This document shows, in pieces, positions 21,801 through 33,800 of a stretch of DNA of 64,000 bases. Numbering within the stretch: the first letter of the stretch is position 1; each line of letters opens with the position of its first letter. The notes under the pieces were generated by a model. That model ran no database searches and had not been told where the DNA came from. It worked only from the letters and a program-made list of their open reading frames with translations. The stretch comes from Deroplatys truncata. Lineage: Eukaryota > Arthropoda > Insecta > Mantodea > Mantidae. The stretch lies in contig CM060975.1 of assembly GCA_030765065.1 (NCBI GenBank), forward strand, positions 104,614,094 through 104,678,093. Reading direction: 5' to 3'. The position numbers were made by a program, and so were the translations under genes.

Positions 21801-24800
21801 AATATATATCTCAAGTTTTCTGGGAATGTCTCCAAAAGTATTCTTCATTGTGAACAACTTTTGCATAACTGGTAAACCATAAGAGATAGACAAAATTTTA
21901 CTACACAAAAATGTAGATCGCGTTAAAGTACACAATTTATGTCATATACTTTTTTTTGTTGAGTGAACCATTTTCGAGATATTGCTTGTTATTCCCTTAA
22001 ATTTTCCAATACTTATACTTTTTCTCAAATGGGAATTCGTTATTCATTTTTTTTACGTACTGGACATGCAAAGAGAATGGAATGCACCACATAGCAACCA
22101 CCTCTTAAAAGATTTGACTGTCGCTTAAAGTCTACCATATTCCCCTTGCACCTACAAGAAAATTAGCAATAAGATTAACATGAAGCATATGGAGAATAAG
22201 TGTTTGTAAAAATAGTTTGTACAAGAATAGAGAAAGTCATGTGAGTGTAACACATCAGATTTTTCTTTTATTTTGGGGAATAGAAAAAAGCCACGTGGGC
22301 CAGATCTGGACTCAAGTGAGGATGGAACAAATATATTGACTCCTTGCTACTGCAGAAATTGGGTTGTTTCTTGTGCAGTGTGGGCAGAGGCATTGTCATG
22401 GTGCAACAAAATTCCACGCAGACCAGTCTTAGGATGATGCTTTTTTCTCAGTTCATTGAACATTGTGGCAGACATTTTGTGGTGTACCATCTGGCAGTAA
22501 CAGTCTTTTGTCCCTCCAGCGGAATCATCACAATGTGGCCACTTGCTGAGAAGCAACAGATCATCATCTTGCCAACACTTCTTGTTTGCTTCACTTTTGT
22601 TGGGGAATTTTCTCCTGGGAAGACCCAGATCAATGACTGTCATTTAGCTTCTGGATCATACCGGTAAATCCAGCTTTCATCACCTGTTCAATATTAAATA
22701 TGTTTTTGGATCTTCCACCAGTGAATTTTCCAACCATTTCCTCACACCATTGCACACATGCTTGTTTGTGAGATGGTAGGGGGTCCAGCAACTGCAGAGC
22801 TTCCCGACATCAAGTTTTTCTTTCACAATTGTTTTCACTGCTGCCGATCCAATATTTAGGGCTTCTTAATTCTGACCATATGTGGGATGATGATCTTCTC
22901 ACAACATGCACTATGCTTTCACCACATTTTCATCCATTGTTGCCATAGCTGGCCGTCCTGTTCAGTCTTCATCCTCGAGGGAACCCCTCCCTCTTCTGAA
23001 CTCTGCATATCATCAATAAATGGTGGATTATGAAGGGCAAAGATCCCCAAATGCACAATGCACTCTTTCACGGCATTCTCTCTCCCCTTGCTTAAGATCT
23101 CAAGCAAGAGATCCATCCTAGTGTATGGCATAGCAACGCCTATACATACACATGCGATACTGATGATGCACATTGTTAGAGTGTGCCCAGACTTGCACAA
23201 TCTGAAGCTACGAAAAGCTGCTTTGGCTTACCACTACTCATTGTTGTCCATTCTCAAAACCTTCAGAGTGGCCCTCATACATCCTTCTTATACAACAAAA
23301 TGTATAATGAAATCTGATCTCAATTAACAAGAAAAAGATATATAACAAGAATGTTTTGTAGAAGAGTGAGTGTGAATGCAACATATCAGATATTTTTGAG
23401 TAATGAACAGTATAGCATTATTTACTGGTGCATTTTTAAATGAGCTTTTATCTATAATGGTGTCTGTTTAAAGTTGTTTCCATTATGTAGATATTTCTTA
23501 CACAGGTTTTTTACTTTCTCTACTACGTATAGTAAGTAGGGGAAGTATTGTATTCCACTCAAAAATTTGATACCGAGATTTCACCGGAAATACATGTTTT
23601 GAGATCCCTTGAATCCAAAAAAAGCATTTTTGGAAACATGTCCGTGTGTGTGTCTGTGTGTCTGTCTGTGAACAGCATAACTCAGGAACGAACAGTCGGA
23701 TAAACACCAAACTTGGTATTTAGGTTCAGTATCTTCCAGGGATGCAACACGAAGGTTTTCAAGAAAATTCCCCCACCCCAGATTACCCTTTACATGGAAG
23801 ATTTTTCGAAAATTTTAATTTTCTCAAAAACGGCTCTAACGATTTTGATTAAAATATCATATGTTTAAGATATTTTCATGACAAATAAAACGTATAGCTT
23901 GAATTTTCTGGGAATGTCTCCAAAAGTGTTCTTCATTGTGAACGACTTTTGCATAACCAGTAAACCATAAGAGATAGAGAAAATTTTACTACACAAAAAA
24001 TGTAGATCGCATTAAAATACACAATTTATGTCATATACATTTTTTGTGTTGAGTGAACCATTTTCGAGATATTGCTTGTTATTCTCTTAAATTTTTCAAT
24101 ACTTATTTTCTTAAAAGGGAATTCGTTATTCATTTTTTTGTCTTTGATATGCAAAGAGTAGTAATCTGTGGCAAAGGGAATGGTGCTGCACCTAGCAACC
24201 AGCTATTAAGAGATATGTATATGCTTAAAGGCTACTGTATTTCTATATTACCCTTGTAAATATATATTCCCCTTACATCTACAAGAAAATTAGCAATAAG
24301 ATAGAGTCTGCAAATGTTTATCTCGATTAACATGAAGCATATGGAGAATAAGCGTTTGTAAAAATAGTTTGTACAAGAGTAGAAAAAGTCATGTGAGTGT
24401 AACACATCATATTTTTTTTTTGAACAAAGCAAAATAAAAAAATACTCGGTGCCTTTTGCAAATCTTTCCAGAATGGCCACAGGTCAAATTCCTGACTCTC
24501 ACCAATACACAAGTACTAGAATCAGTGGGAAAGAAGTAGGTAACAATAATGCATACTCCCTTCACTAGATGGAACTCATTGCTATATTCAGCCAAGTGCT
24601 ATTCAGCTATGTTAGACAACATGGTTTCTGACATGGCTTAAGCATCCACATGACTCAAAGGGTGGTTTATGGAACACCAACAATAGTGCACTATTGTACA
24701 AGTGGGCAAGGCAAACAGCCAGTTGTCCTGGCATTCACGTATTTGACTCCATAGGAATCCATCTCTAGACATATACTTGATGACCTACACCTTAGATAAA

Positions 24801-27800
24801 ATTTTTACTTTCTCTACTACTTAACTTTAATAAGTAGAGGAAGTATTGCATTCCAACCAAAAATATCATACCAAACTCTCACCAGAAATACACATTTTGA
24901 GGCTTCCTGAATAAATTAATAAATAAAACAAAAAAAAGGCTCTTTTAGAAAAAGTCCCATGTCTGAGAGTGTAAACGCATAACTCAAAAATGAAAAGATG
25001 GCTAAATACCATACTTGGTTTAAAATAAAGAGAGTTGAGGGTTGTTACACTACATCACTATAATATTCTTACTTGAATGCGTTTCGGGACACAGTTTGTT
25101 CCCATCGTCAGCATGTCCTCATCTGATTTTGCCGGTCATCGTCTGGGGGATGTGTGTGGTTAGTGGTGTTCTCTGGTGCTGGGCTGATGAACCTCCAAAG
25201 GCTGTTGGGTGGCGGCAGTTCGAAATTCATTAGGTGATTCCTGTGTTTGACAATATCTATTTTTTCCCAGATGTCCAATTCATTACTGCTGTTGATCGGT
25301 TTTAAGAGTTTTATGTTCGGAGTGATATCATGCTTTGAAGACCAGAAATGATGTGCTACTGCTGATTTATCTGGCTGCTTTTGGTAAATGCATCTCATGT
25401 GCTCTTTAAGTACATTTCTTTTTGTTCTTCCTATATATACCAGGTTACATTCATTACAATCAATTTGATATAAACCAGCTGATTTATCGTTGGGGATAGG
25501 ATCTTTTGTTCTGTTGCATAGTAGTTTCTCTATGTTGTGGTTATTCTGTGGAGACAGGGTGATGTTGTATTTTTTGAAAATCCTTTGAAATTTATGATGT
25601 GTCCAAGGGTGATAAGTGAATTTTCTATATGCTTGTGGTTTTTGTTGTCTGAGTAACGTAGTCATTTGTTGAATGTATTTCTGTCTTTCAAACCTTTTTA
25701 TCTTCTTATCTATTGTTTTTTTCTGGTATCCATTCATAGTGGCTATGTTGATAATGTGTTGGTATTCTTTCTGGTATTCCTCTTTCTCCATTGGTATATG
25801 TACTAACCTGTTTGTAATACTATTTAAAATTGCATGTTTGTGGCTTGTAGGATTGTAGCTATTGTTTTTAATATAATTTTCTGTGTGCATTGGTTTTCTG
25901 TAAATGCCGAATGTTAGTTTGTTGTGTGCATTATTTCTGATGATCCTGATGTCTAGGTAAGGTAATTGGCCATTTTCTTCTTTTTCTATTGTGAATTTAA
26001 TAGATCTTTTTTGTAAATTCAATAATTTCAAAGCATCTTCTGAAAGTTTTTTTGGAACAATAGCAAAAATATCATCTACATACCTATACCAGGTTTTGAA
26101 TAGATGTGGGAAAGATTTAGTAATATGGCATTCAAAATGGCTCATATATAGTTCTGCTAAAAATGGTGAAAGGGGGTTTCCCATAGTTAGGCCTGAGGTC
26201 TGTTTAAAGATTTTGTGATGGAATGAAAAGAAATTTTGGTCCAGACATAATTTTGTTAGTTTTAGGTAATCTTCTGTTTGTGCTCTAGGTGTGCCATTGT
26301 TTAATATCCAATTTTCTAGGAGTGGTAATAATTCTTTGGAGGTTCATCAGCCCAGCACCAGAGAACACCACTAACCACACACATCCCCCAGACGATGACC
26401 GGAAAAATCAGATGAGGACATGCTGACGATGGGAACAAACCGTGTCCCGAAACGCGTTCAAGTAAGAATATTATAGTGATGTAGTGTAACAACCCTCAAC
26501 TCTCTTTATTTTAAATTATGACACATCACTGTTACTAGCTTCTAAATCTTCAAAATTAGTCACCATACTTGGTATTTCAGTTTGGCATCCTTCACACATA
26601 AATATACATTTTCAAGAAAATCTCCTACCCCTAATACCCTTTATATGAAAAAATGTTTGTTATTTTTTATTTTCTCAAAAATGGCTCTAACAATTTTGAT
26701 AAAAATGCATGACATGTAAATGTGTATCTTGAATTTTCTGCAAATGGCCTGAGAAGTCATCTTCAATGAATTTTGTTTAATTCATAAACTGTAAGAGACA
26801 TAAAATCTACACAAAAAATGTATAACTCATTAAAGCACATAATTTATGTCCAACATATTTTTTTGTTGCATAAACAATTATCGAGATATTCTTTTTTATT
26901 GGTTTGAATTTTGAAATACTTATACCTTTTTAAAGTGGTAAGTCGCTATTTGCTTTTTTTTCTCATAGTCATGCAAAGAGCATGGAATTTCATAGCAACA
27001 CATCAGATTTTTAAGATCCTTGTTGAATCATAAATGCATAGGCGGTAAGTGAAGCTTTTAGTACTATAAAGGTTAACAAGCCCTTCCAATGACATAACAC
27101 TTACTTAATCAAATAAAAAGACAGGTTTCAGCTATGTGTAATAAATGGTTCTTAAATAGTAAACTCACCTGAAGAATCTCGCCTTTTGGTGCGCTTTCTA
27201 CGGCGAATGGGAAGAAATGAGTTTATCACATCCCTAGTCAGTGCTTCATGGGGTCCTGGCACAGAAGGAACATCTTCGTTTTTCTGCAAAATAGAATAAT
27301 TATCAGTTTTTTCATAGCATCAGATGAAGGGTATAATGAAAGGGGAACTTTTTAACATTTTAGTCCTGGTTGAATATTCTAATGACAAAGATTTGTTAAC
27401 TGTGCACCTCTTGGATCATGAAAAATATTTTTTGTGCATAGTTCAGGACTTCAATAAAGTCAAAAAGTAAAGCTGTGTATCCTCCTTCAGGATACTATCT
27501 TACATTAAACAATTTTCAGCACTTACATTAAACAACATTTGTCTCTGCAAGCATTCTTTAATGTTTTTAAAAAAACTTTTAATAGCAAAAATTATTTATA
27601 CAATGTGCAGCATAATAATCTCCATTACTCACAGTTTTTAAAATACCAAAGATATTTATACACTTGATTATGATTTGCTTGGATATACAGACACAGGATA
27701 CCATAAGACATTTCTGGCACCAATATAGTGACCATTCATTCCAACAATCCCACATTTTTTAATTGTCCCTCACAGGATAGACTGTGATATTCCACTGACC

Positions 27801-30800
27801 TGCACACATTTTTCAAGCCACATTCTTCAGTGATTTTGGTAATCAAATGTAACAAACACATCATCCAGTTACTGCATTTATCATTATTTATGCCAAACAA
27901 TTAGTATCAAAGCATTCATGAAAACAAGAGAAACTAAACACAGTGAAACAATTATAACACTGAATCTAGATGTGATAAACACACTTTTATTCGGAAAGAT
28001 AGAATCAGACCGAAACATTCAATGCCATAACCGGGATTTGAACCAAAGTAATTTGGCTTATCATGCCACTGCTCTAACCAACTGAGCTACCATAACATCA
28101 CACCAGCATGACATTAAATTTCCCAACTGAGTCAACTCATGGCATGTGTGAAAGAATAATTAACACTTACGGAGGGTTGTTTCCGTTCTCTGATAACAAA
28201 TTGTGAATGTGATTGCCGTGTTCCTGTGTGCACAGCAAGTTCAAGCATTTGTGAGACAAACAAACCAGTTACTGTGCAGTCTTAATAGCAGTAGGACATG
28301 TGCGGCTCTCTCAATGCCTAAGCAAATTGAACCATATTGGGAAGGCTACATTACTGCCCACAATATAGTTGTTCTACTATTACTGAAGCATGCAAGAAAA
28401 GGAAGTTTTTTGTGTCAAAGTATGGGATTAGTTCGGTGTTGATAAAAGGGGAAAGGGTCGCATGGGATTAATTCCTAAAAGCAAAAAAACAGACAAACCC
28501 ACGATCTGCTACCAGGCACTCTCCAGAGGTAATTAGGAAGGTCAAGGCCTTCATCTCTGGCAGTAATCCAGCCATGCAACAGACCATTGCAAACAAACTG
28601 AGAATATCCCTCAAACTGTTAATACCATTATAAACAAAGATTTCAATATGAGAAACATCACAAAGGTCGAGTTCATAAGTTGTTGCCAAGCCACATCTCA
28701 GAATGTCGAACCAACAACAGGAAACTGTGCGAGAAGCACCTGGCAGGAGAAAAATGGAAATTTGTGCTCAATTAGATGAGGCATATGTGTATCTTAATGA
28801 CTGCAACAAACCCTGTGCAATTTACTATCGACCAAGCGGTGGAAAAAATTTTCAAAACTGGTGTGCAGAATGCAGAGAAAGTTTTTCAAAGGGATTCATG
28901 GTCATCGCTGGTTACTGCTACAACTGGAAACTGATAATTTGTAGAGATGCTAAAAAGGCCAAAATCAAAGTATTATCAGGATGAAATTCTGACCCCAATT
29001 TATCATAATGAAATCTCGGCTCTCTATTGGAGAGACAAAAACAAACTCTGGGTGCACCAAGATAAGGCATCCAGTCATACTTCTGGTTCGATCCTCATAT
29101 TCTTGCAAAGAATGGAGCAGGAAACCGGAATACATGCTATTCTGTTCAGCAACATCCCAGTGAAATCTCCTGATGCCTCTCTGATGGATTTTTGCGCCTT
29201 TGGACTCTTGAAAAGGGCATTGGGAAGTAGGTGAACTTGAACAATTGATGGACTTTGGAAAACCTATAAAGAGGAGTGGGAACTTCTGGACATGACTGCA
29301 CCATGCAACAGACTTCTGCGGAGGAAACTGAGGTGCAGAGCAATTGCTCGGATGAAGAGACAACAAATAGAGCATGACTGGTAGTGGAGACATGGCTTTT
29401 TGTAAGTTAGGAACAAAGTCAAACTTGTGTTAGAGATCAGAAACAACCCTCCGTATTCCTTCACTTACCTGAAGTGATTTAGGATATGTTTCATGGGCCA
29501 TTCTCCAAATGGTCAGCTATTTACCAACTCCCAGCGTTGGAATGATCTATGATATTGGGACATCTGATGAGCCCCTGGTAGAGATGTGACAAACTTGAAG
29601 AGTTGTTGGAAAGCTAAAATCAGACTGAAAAGTTCAATGCCATAGCACTGAATTTTTCTGATTCCACCTTTCCAACTTTAGCCTATACACAACATGTGAG
29701 AAAGAAAGAAATTAATTATCTTTGATTGAAGAGTTGTTGCTAACCACAGAGTTGAAGTTCATGAGATGATGTTCAAATATTTGTGTGTAAACGATCTCCC
29801 AGGTGTCAAGATCAACAGCTCTAATTACTGGTTTGTTAACGCACAAAAAAAAATAATAATAAAATAAAAAAAATAAAAAAATAAAAAAAAATAATAATAA
29901 TAAATAAAAAATAAATAAATACCCTCTCAGGAACTTCCACAATACAGATGACAACTTACAAAACTTTCAAAAAAATATGAATACCATCTCAGGAACTTCC
30001 ACAATGCAGATGACAACTTATTCTTCGGGTTCATCAAATCTTGACCCGAGATCCATCAGATGTCCCAATCTCCACAGTCAACCAATAGCTGCAGACAATG
30101 GTCCTGAAACACATCCTAAACAATTTTAGGTAAGTAGAGCAGTAAAAGAATAAAAGAATGTTTCATCCAGATTCAATGGTAGCAATGCTTGGCATAAATT
30201 ATTACTTTCAAGATGTGAATATGTAATCAATGTTATAAAGGCTTCTCTTTAGTGTTTTCTAATTGAAAACTGTAGCACTAGACCTGTAACTTAAAAGAAT
30301 TTCTGTATTCTATAAAAAAACAAAGACAACAACATTTCAACTCCATTTTATACTACACTGTGTCCTACAAACTCCTGAAATGCCATCATGACACTGTTCT
30401 CTCATTACTGGGGATGGTCCATCAAAAACAAGGACAAAAAACTACACCATTACATAATGACACTAGGAAATAACTTATTTATCTGAATCTGGGACATTTA
30501 TTTTTTCAACTTACTTGTGAAGATTTTTTTAGCTCTGCATCTTAATACCTAAAAATAGTAACATACACACTTTAATAAACTTGTAGGACTACATTCAGAA
30601 GTGCTGTAATAAATGAGACGGCAATGAAAATAGCTAAAAGAAATGTCAGTTTCACTCAGACATCAAATTAAGGTTAATTTGTATTTTGATAATTGTTCTT
30701 TCACATTAGACTTGTGTAAACAGTAATCAAATTAACCCTATCAGTCGTTAACTATAAAGGCCACATTACTTGCAACATTGCAAGTCATCTTTGAGGTATG

Positions 30801-33800
30801 ATACCTCTAATATTTGAGATGCCTTGAAGGTTTGCTGTGATAGATTAGATGAGAAGACTTAATGTGCATACAGGTATCTTAATATGGTAATTCAAGCAGG
30901 AAGAGCATTAGCACAGAGAGCTGAAGATATGTGGTTCATGTCCTGTTCATGGCAACCAACTCTCCTTGGTTTTATTACTTTCCAGATAGTCACATAGCAA
31001 AATTAGTGAAAACTGCAATAGGATTTAACCAAGTGGGATGGCTCAAGGGATCAGCTAAAAAGCTTAGAACTTGCAATACAGTTCTAGTTAAAATCCTAGA
31101 CATAAGAAAAACTCAAGAAATTTGTGGTTTTCCTGAATAGCTTTAAGAATGTTGAATTATTGTGAATTCTTCCCTATCTCTCTCCTTTTTTACTTTCTCT
31201 ACTACGTACAGTAAGTAGGGGAAGTATTGTATTCCACCCAAAAATTCGAATCCGAGATTTCACCGGAAAGACATGTTTTGAGACACCCTGAATCCAAAAA
31301 AAGCATTTTTGGAAACATGTCCGTGCATGTGTCTGTCTGTGTGTCTGTCTGTGAACAGCATAACTCAGAAACGAACAGTCGGATAAACACCAAACTTGGT
31401 ATTTAGGTTCAGTGTCTTCCAGAGATGCGACACGAAGGTTTTCAAGAAAATCCACCCACCCCAGATTACCCTTTACATGGAAGATTTTTCGAAAAGTTTA
31501 ATTTTCTCGAAAATGACTAAAGATTTTGATTAAAATATCATATGTTTAAGATATTTTCATGACAAATAAAATGTATATCTTGAATTTTCTGGGAATGTCT
31601 CTAAAAGTATTCTCCATTGTGAACAACTTTTGCATAACTGGTAAACCATAAGAGATAGACAAAATTTTACTACACAAAAAATGTAGATCGCGTTAAAATA
31701 CACAATTTATGTCATACATTTTTTTTGTTGAGTGAACCATTTTTGAGATATTGCTTGTTATTCCCTTAAATTTTTCAATACTTATTTTCTAAAATGGGAA
31801 TTCGTTATTCATTTTTTTGTCTTGGATATGCAGAGAGTTATAATCTGAGGCAAAGGGAATGGTGCTGCACCTAGCAACCAGCTATTAAGAGATATGTATG
31901 TGCTTAAAGGCTACTGTTTTTCTATATGCCCTTTTAAATATATTTTCCCCTTACATCTACAAGAAAATTAGCAATAAGATAGAGTCTGCAAATGTTTATC
32001 TCGATTAACATGAAGTAGATGGAGAATAAGCGTTTGTAAAAATAGTTTGTACAAGAGTAGAGAAAGTCATGCGAATGTAACACATCAGATTTTTTAAATA
32101 GTGTTTAACATCCACTCTTACTTTATAATGGCATCACAGGAGGTGACACTGGTGATACATGAAATAATTTAGAAAAGAAATTTGGTAAGGAAATGTTCCA
32201 GGCCTAAGTTTAAGGTACCTCCCTGGCATTTAGCAATTATAAGCACTGAGGAAAATCTGGTAAACACCTCAGTTAGGGAGGATGGTAGGATTTAAACTGC
32301 AGAGTTCCCTTCACAAGTCAGTGCCTTAACAACCTTGGCTACCCGGTCAGTGATCATTTTCTTTCATTTCAACTTTACTGGGTCCTTAGTGCTTTCCTAA
32401 GCAATGGAGCAGTGTGATGAGCTGATGATAGCAAGAAAACTCTGTAAAAAGTCTCTGTCTGGCTTATCATTGTCGACCTGGGAGTTTGTGTTAATTGAAT
32501 CATTAATTTGAAAAGGAACAGAAGAGCAAATGCTACCTTATTAATGACTTCAATTACCAACACAGTTACTTACAGCTAAAAAAACATAGTGTGCCAAGTG
32601 CAAAAACAGACTGGAACACTAAAACAAACAACAAAAATAGAGTAAGCATCTGTGTACTTCATTAATTTTCAGTGACATGGAAATGAAGACCAAAATTCTC
32701 AATTTGCAACTGCAAGATGCGAGTACAATAATTACTCGATATATTTTTAAAATACAATTTTATATGATTGTATCAGTTTGTATAATAAAATAATCACATA
32801 AAACAATTTTATTTTCCACTTTTTCCTCAAATATTGAATTATACCATGTTCCCAACTTCCCTGGACACAAAAGAGTAGGCATATCCAGGGGGGACAACCC
32901 AAACATCTGGTAATAGAATGCCTTATATTTTAAATAACTTATTTTTTCTCAAAGCATGTTTGGTTACACAAAAATATTTTGCAGTATCATCTGTATCTGA
33001 GATAATAAATAATCAGTGTTCACCTCAGAGCTGATAGTACCAGGTGCCAAGCCCTGTATATTCAGACAATGCGCTGCTTGTAGTAGTGAAGGCAGCTGAT
33101 TTGGATCCACGCTAACCTCCCCGCGGTACACAAACTCCAGCAATGCCTCCAGGTCTTGTGCTGTTACGCCAGCCAACATTACCACTGGATGCTGACATGG
33201 TGTGCTCTGAAAAGGTTCATTAATACATTTAAGAAATTGTATAGGTACTCAAACTATTAAGAATGAACACTGCAATTTCTTCGTTTCTTAAACATGTTTT
33301 CTTTTAACGTTAGATTTAAGCCATCACCAAAATTATATAAAATATTAATTAGTCTTGTCTTTATGTAACACACATTTTTAATTTCTCTATTACTTGCGTA
33401 TAGTAGGTAGAGAAAGCATTCCACCCATAAATTGGTTAACATCTCACTGGAAATACACATTTTGAGGCTCATTGAATAAATTAAAAAAAAAAAAGCCTTT
33501 TTAGGAAACAATCTGATCTGTTACATTTGCATGACTTTCTCTATCCTCTATTGCTTATTAGTGGGTATACACATGATTCTTACGAAAGTTTATTTTCCTA
33601 TCTACTTCATTTTAATCGAGATAAACCTTTCAACACGTTTCGTTATAGTTACAAAGGGAATAGCAACAGTCAATAAACTAGCAGAGTGAACACTACACTC
33701 TGGCCTTAAAATTCCATACTCTTTCCAAATGAGAAACAGTTGAAAATCGACAGGACTTTAAATGACTAAGTATTGAACAATTTGAACCATTAATAATGGA

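Larger units (their letters stand above)
25020..26561 (-). mobile_element. Penelope-like retroelement with RT and GIY-YIG, inverted end
   Basis: The 358-residue minus-strand ORF 26184-25108 is the best PLE frame here. MGNPLSPFLAELYMS and YRYVDDIFAIVPKK are reverse-transcriptase motifs (YVDD catalytic box). KKTIDKKIKRFERQKYIQQM is a basic linker. SAGLYQIDCNECNLVYIGRT is the GIY-YIG core with an intervening CxxC. The frame extends upstream to about 26340 (LLENWILNNGT, FSFHHKIFKQTSGLT) and is then cut. At 26334-26340 the 7-bp CTTTGGA joins it to an inverted PLE 3' end (26341-26515) and a 46-bp tail. Flanks are perfect 12-bp ACCATACTTGGT duplications at 25008-25019 and 26562-26573. Confidence 0.92.
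24807..27007 (+). repeat. ACTTTCTC repeat split by a Penelope-like element
   Basis: The left part is 24807-25019 (ACTTTCTCTACTACTTAAC, then CATACTTGGT). The right part is 26562-27007 (ACCATACTTGGTATTTCAG to AACACATCAGA). The break is an exact 12-bp duplication, ACCATACTTGGT. The right part also has an internal deletion near 26995. Confidence 0.85.

Noticed and set aside
28010..28095. Functional tRNA-Ile gene
   Set aside because: Acceptor arms do not pair, the T stem is damaged and sequence continues as a repeated SINE body.
29550..29600. Another hammerhead core (CTGATGAGCCCC..)
   Set aside because: No GAAA segment and no helix II partner, so only the short CTGATGA string matches by chance or decay.
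31192..32089. Canonical Helitron call for the ACTTTCTC repeat
   Set aside because: Neither end gives CTRR with an A/T insertion site; asymmetric inverted ends and T-T flanks fit the Helentron type better.
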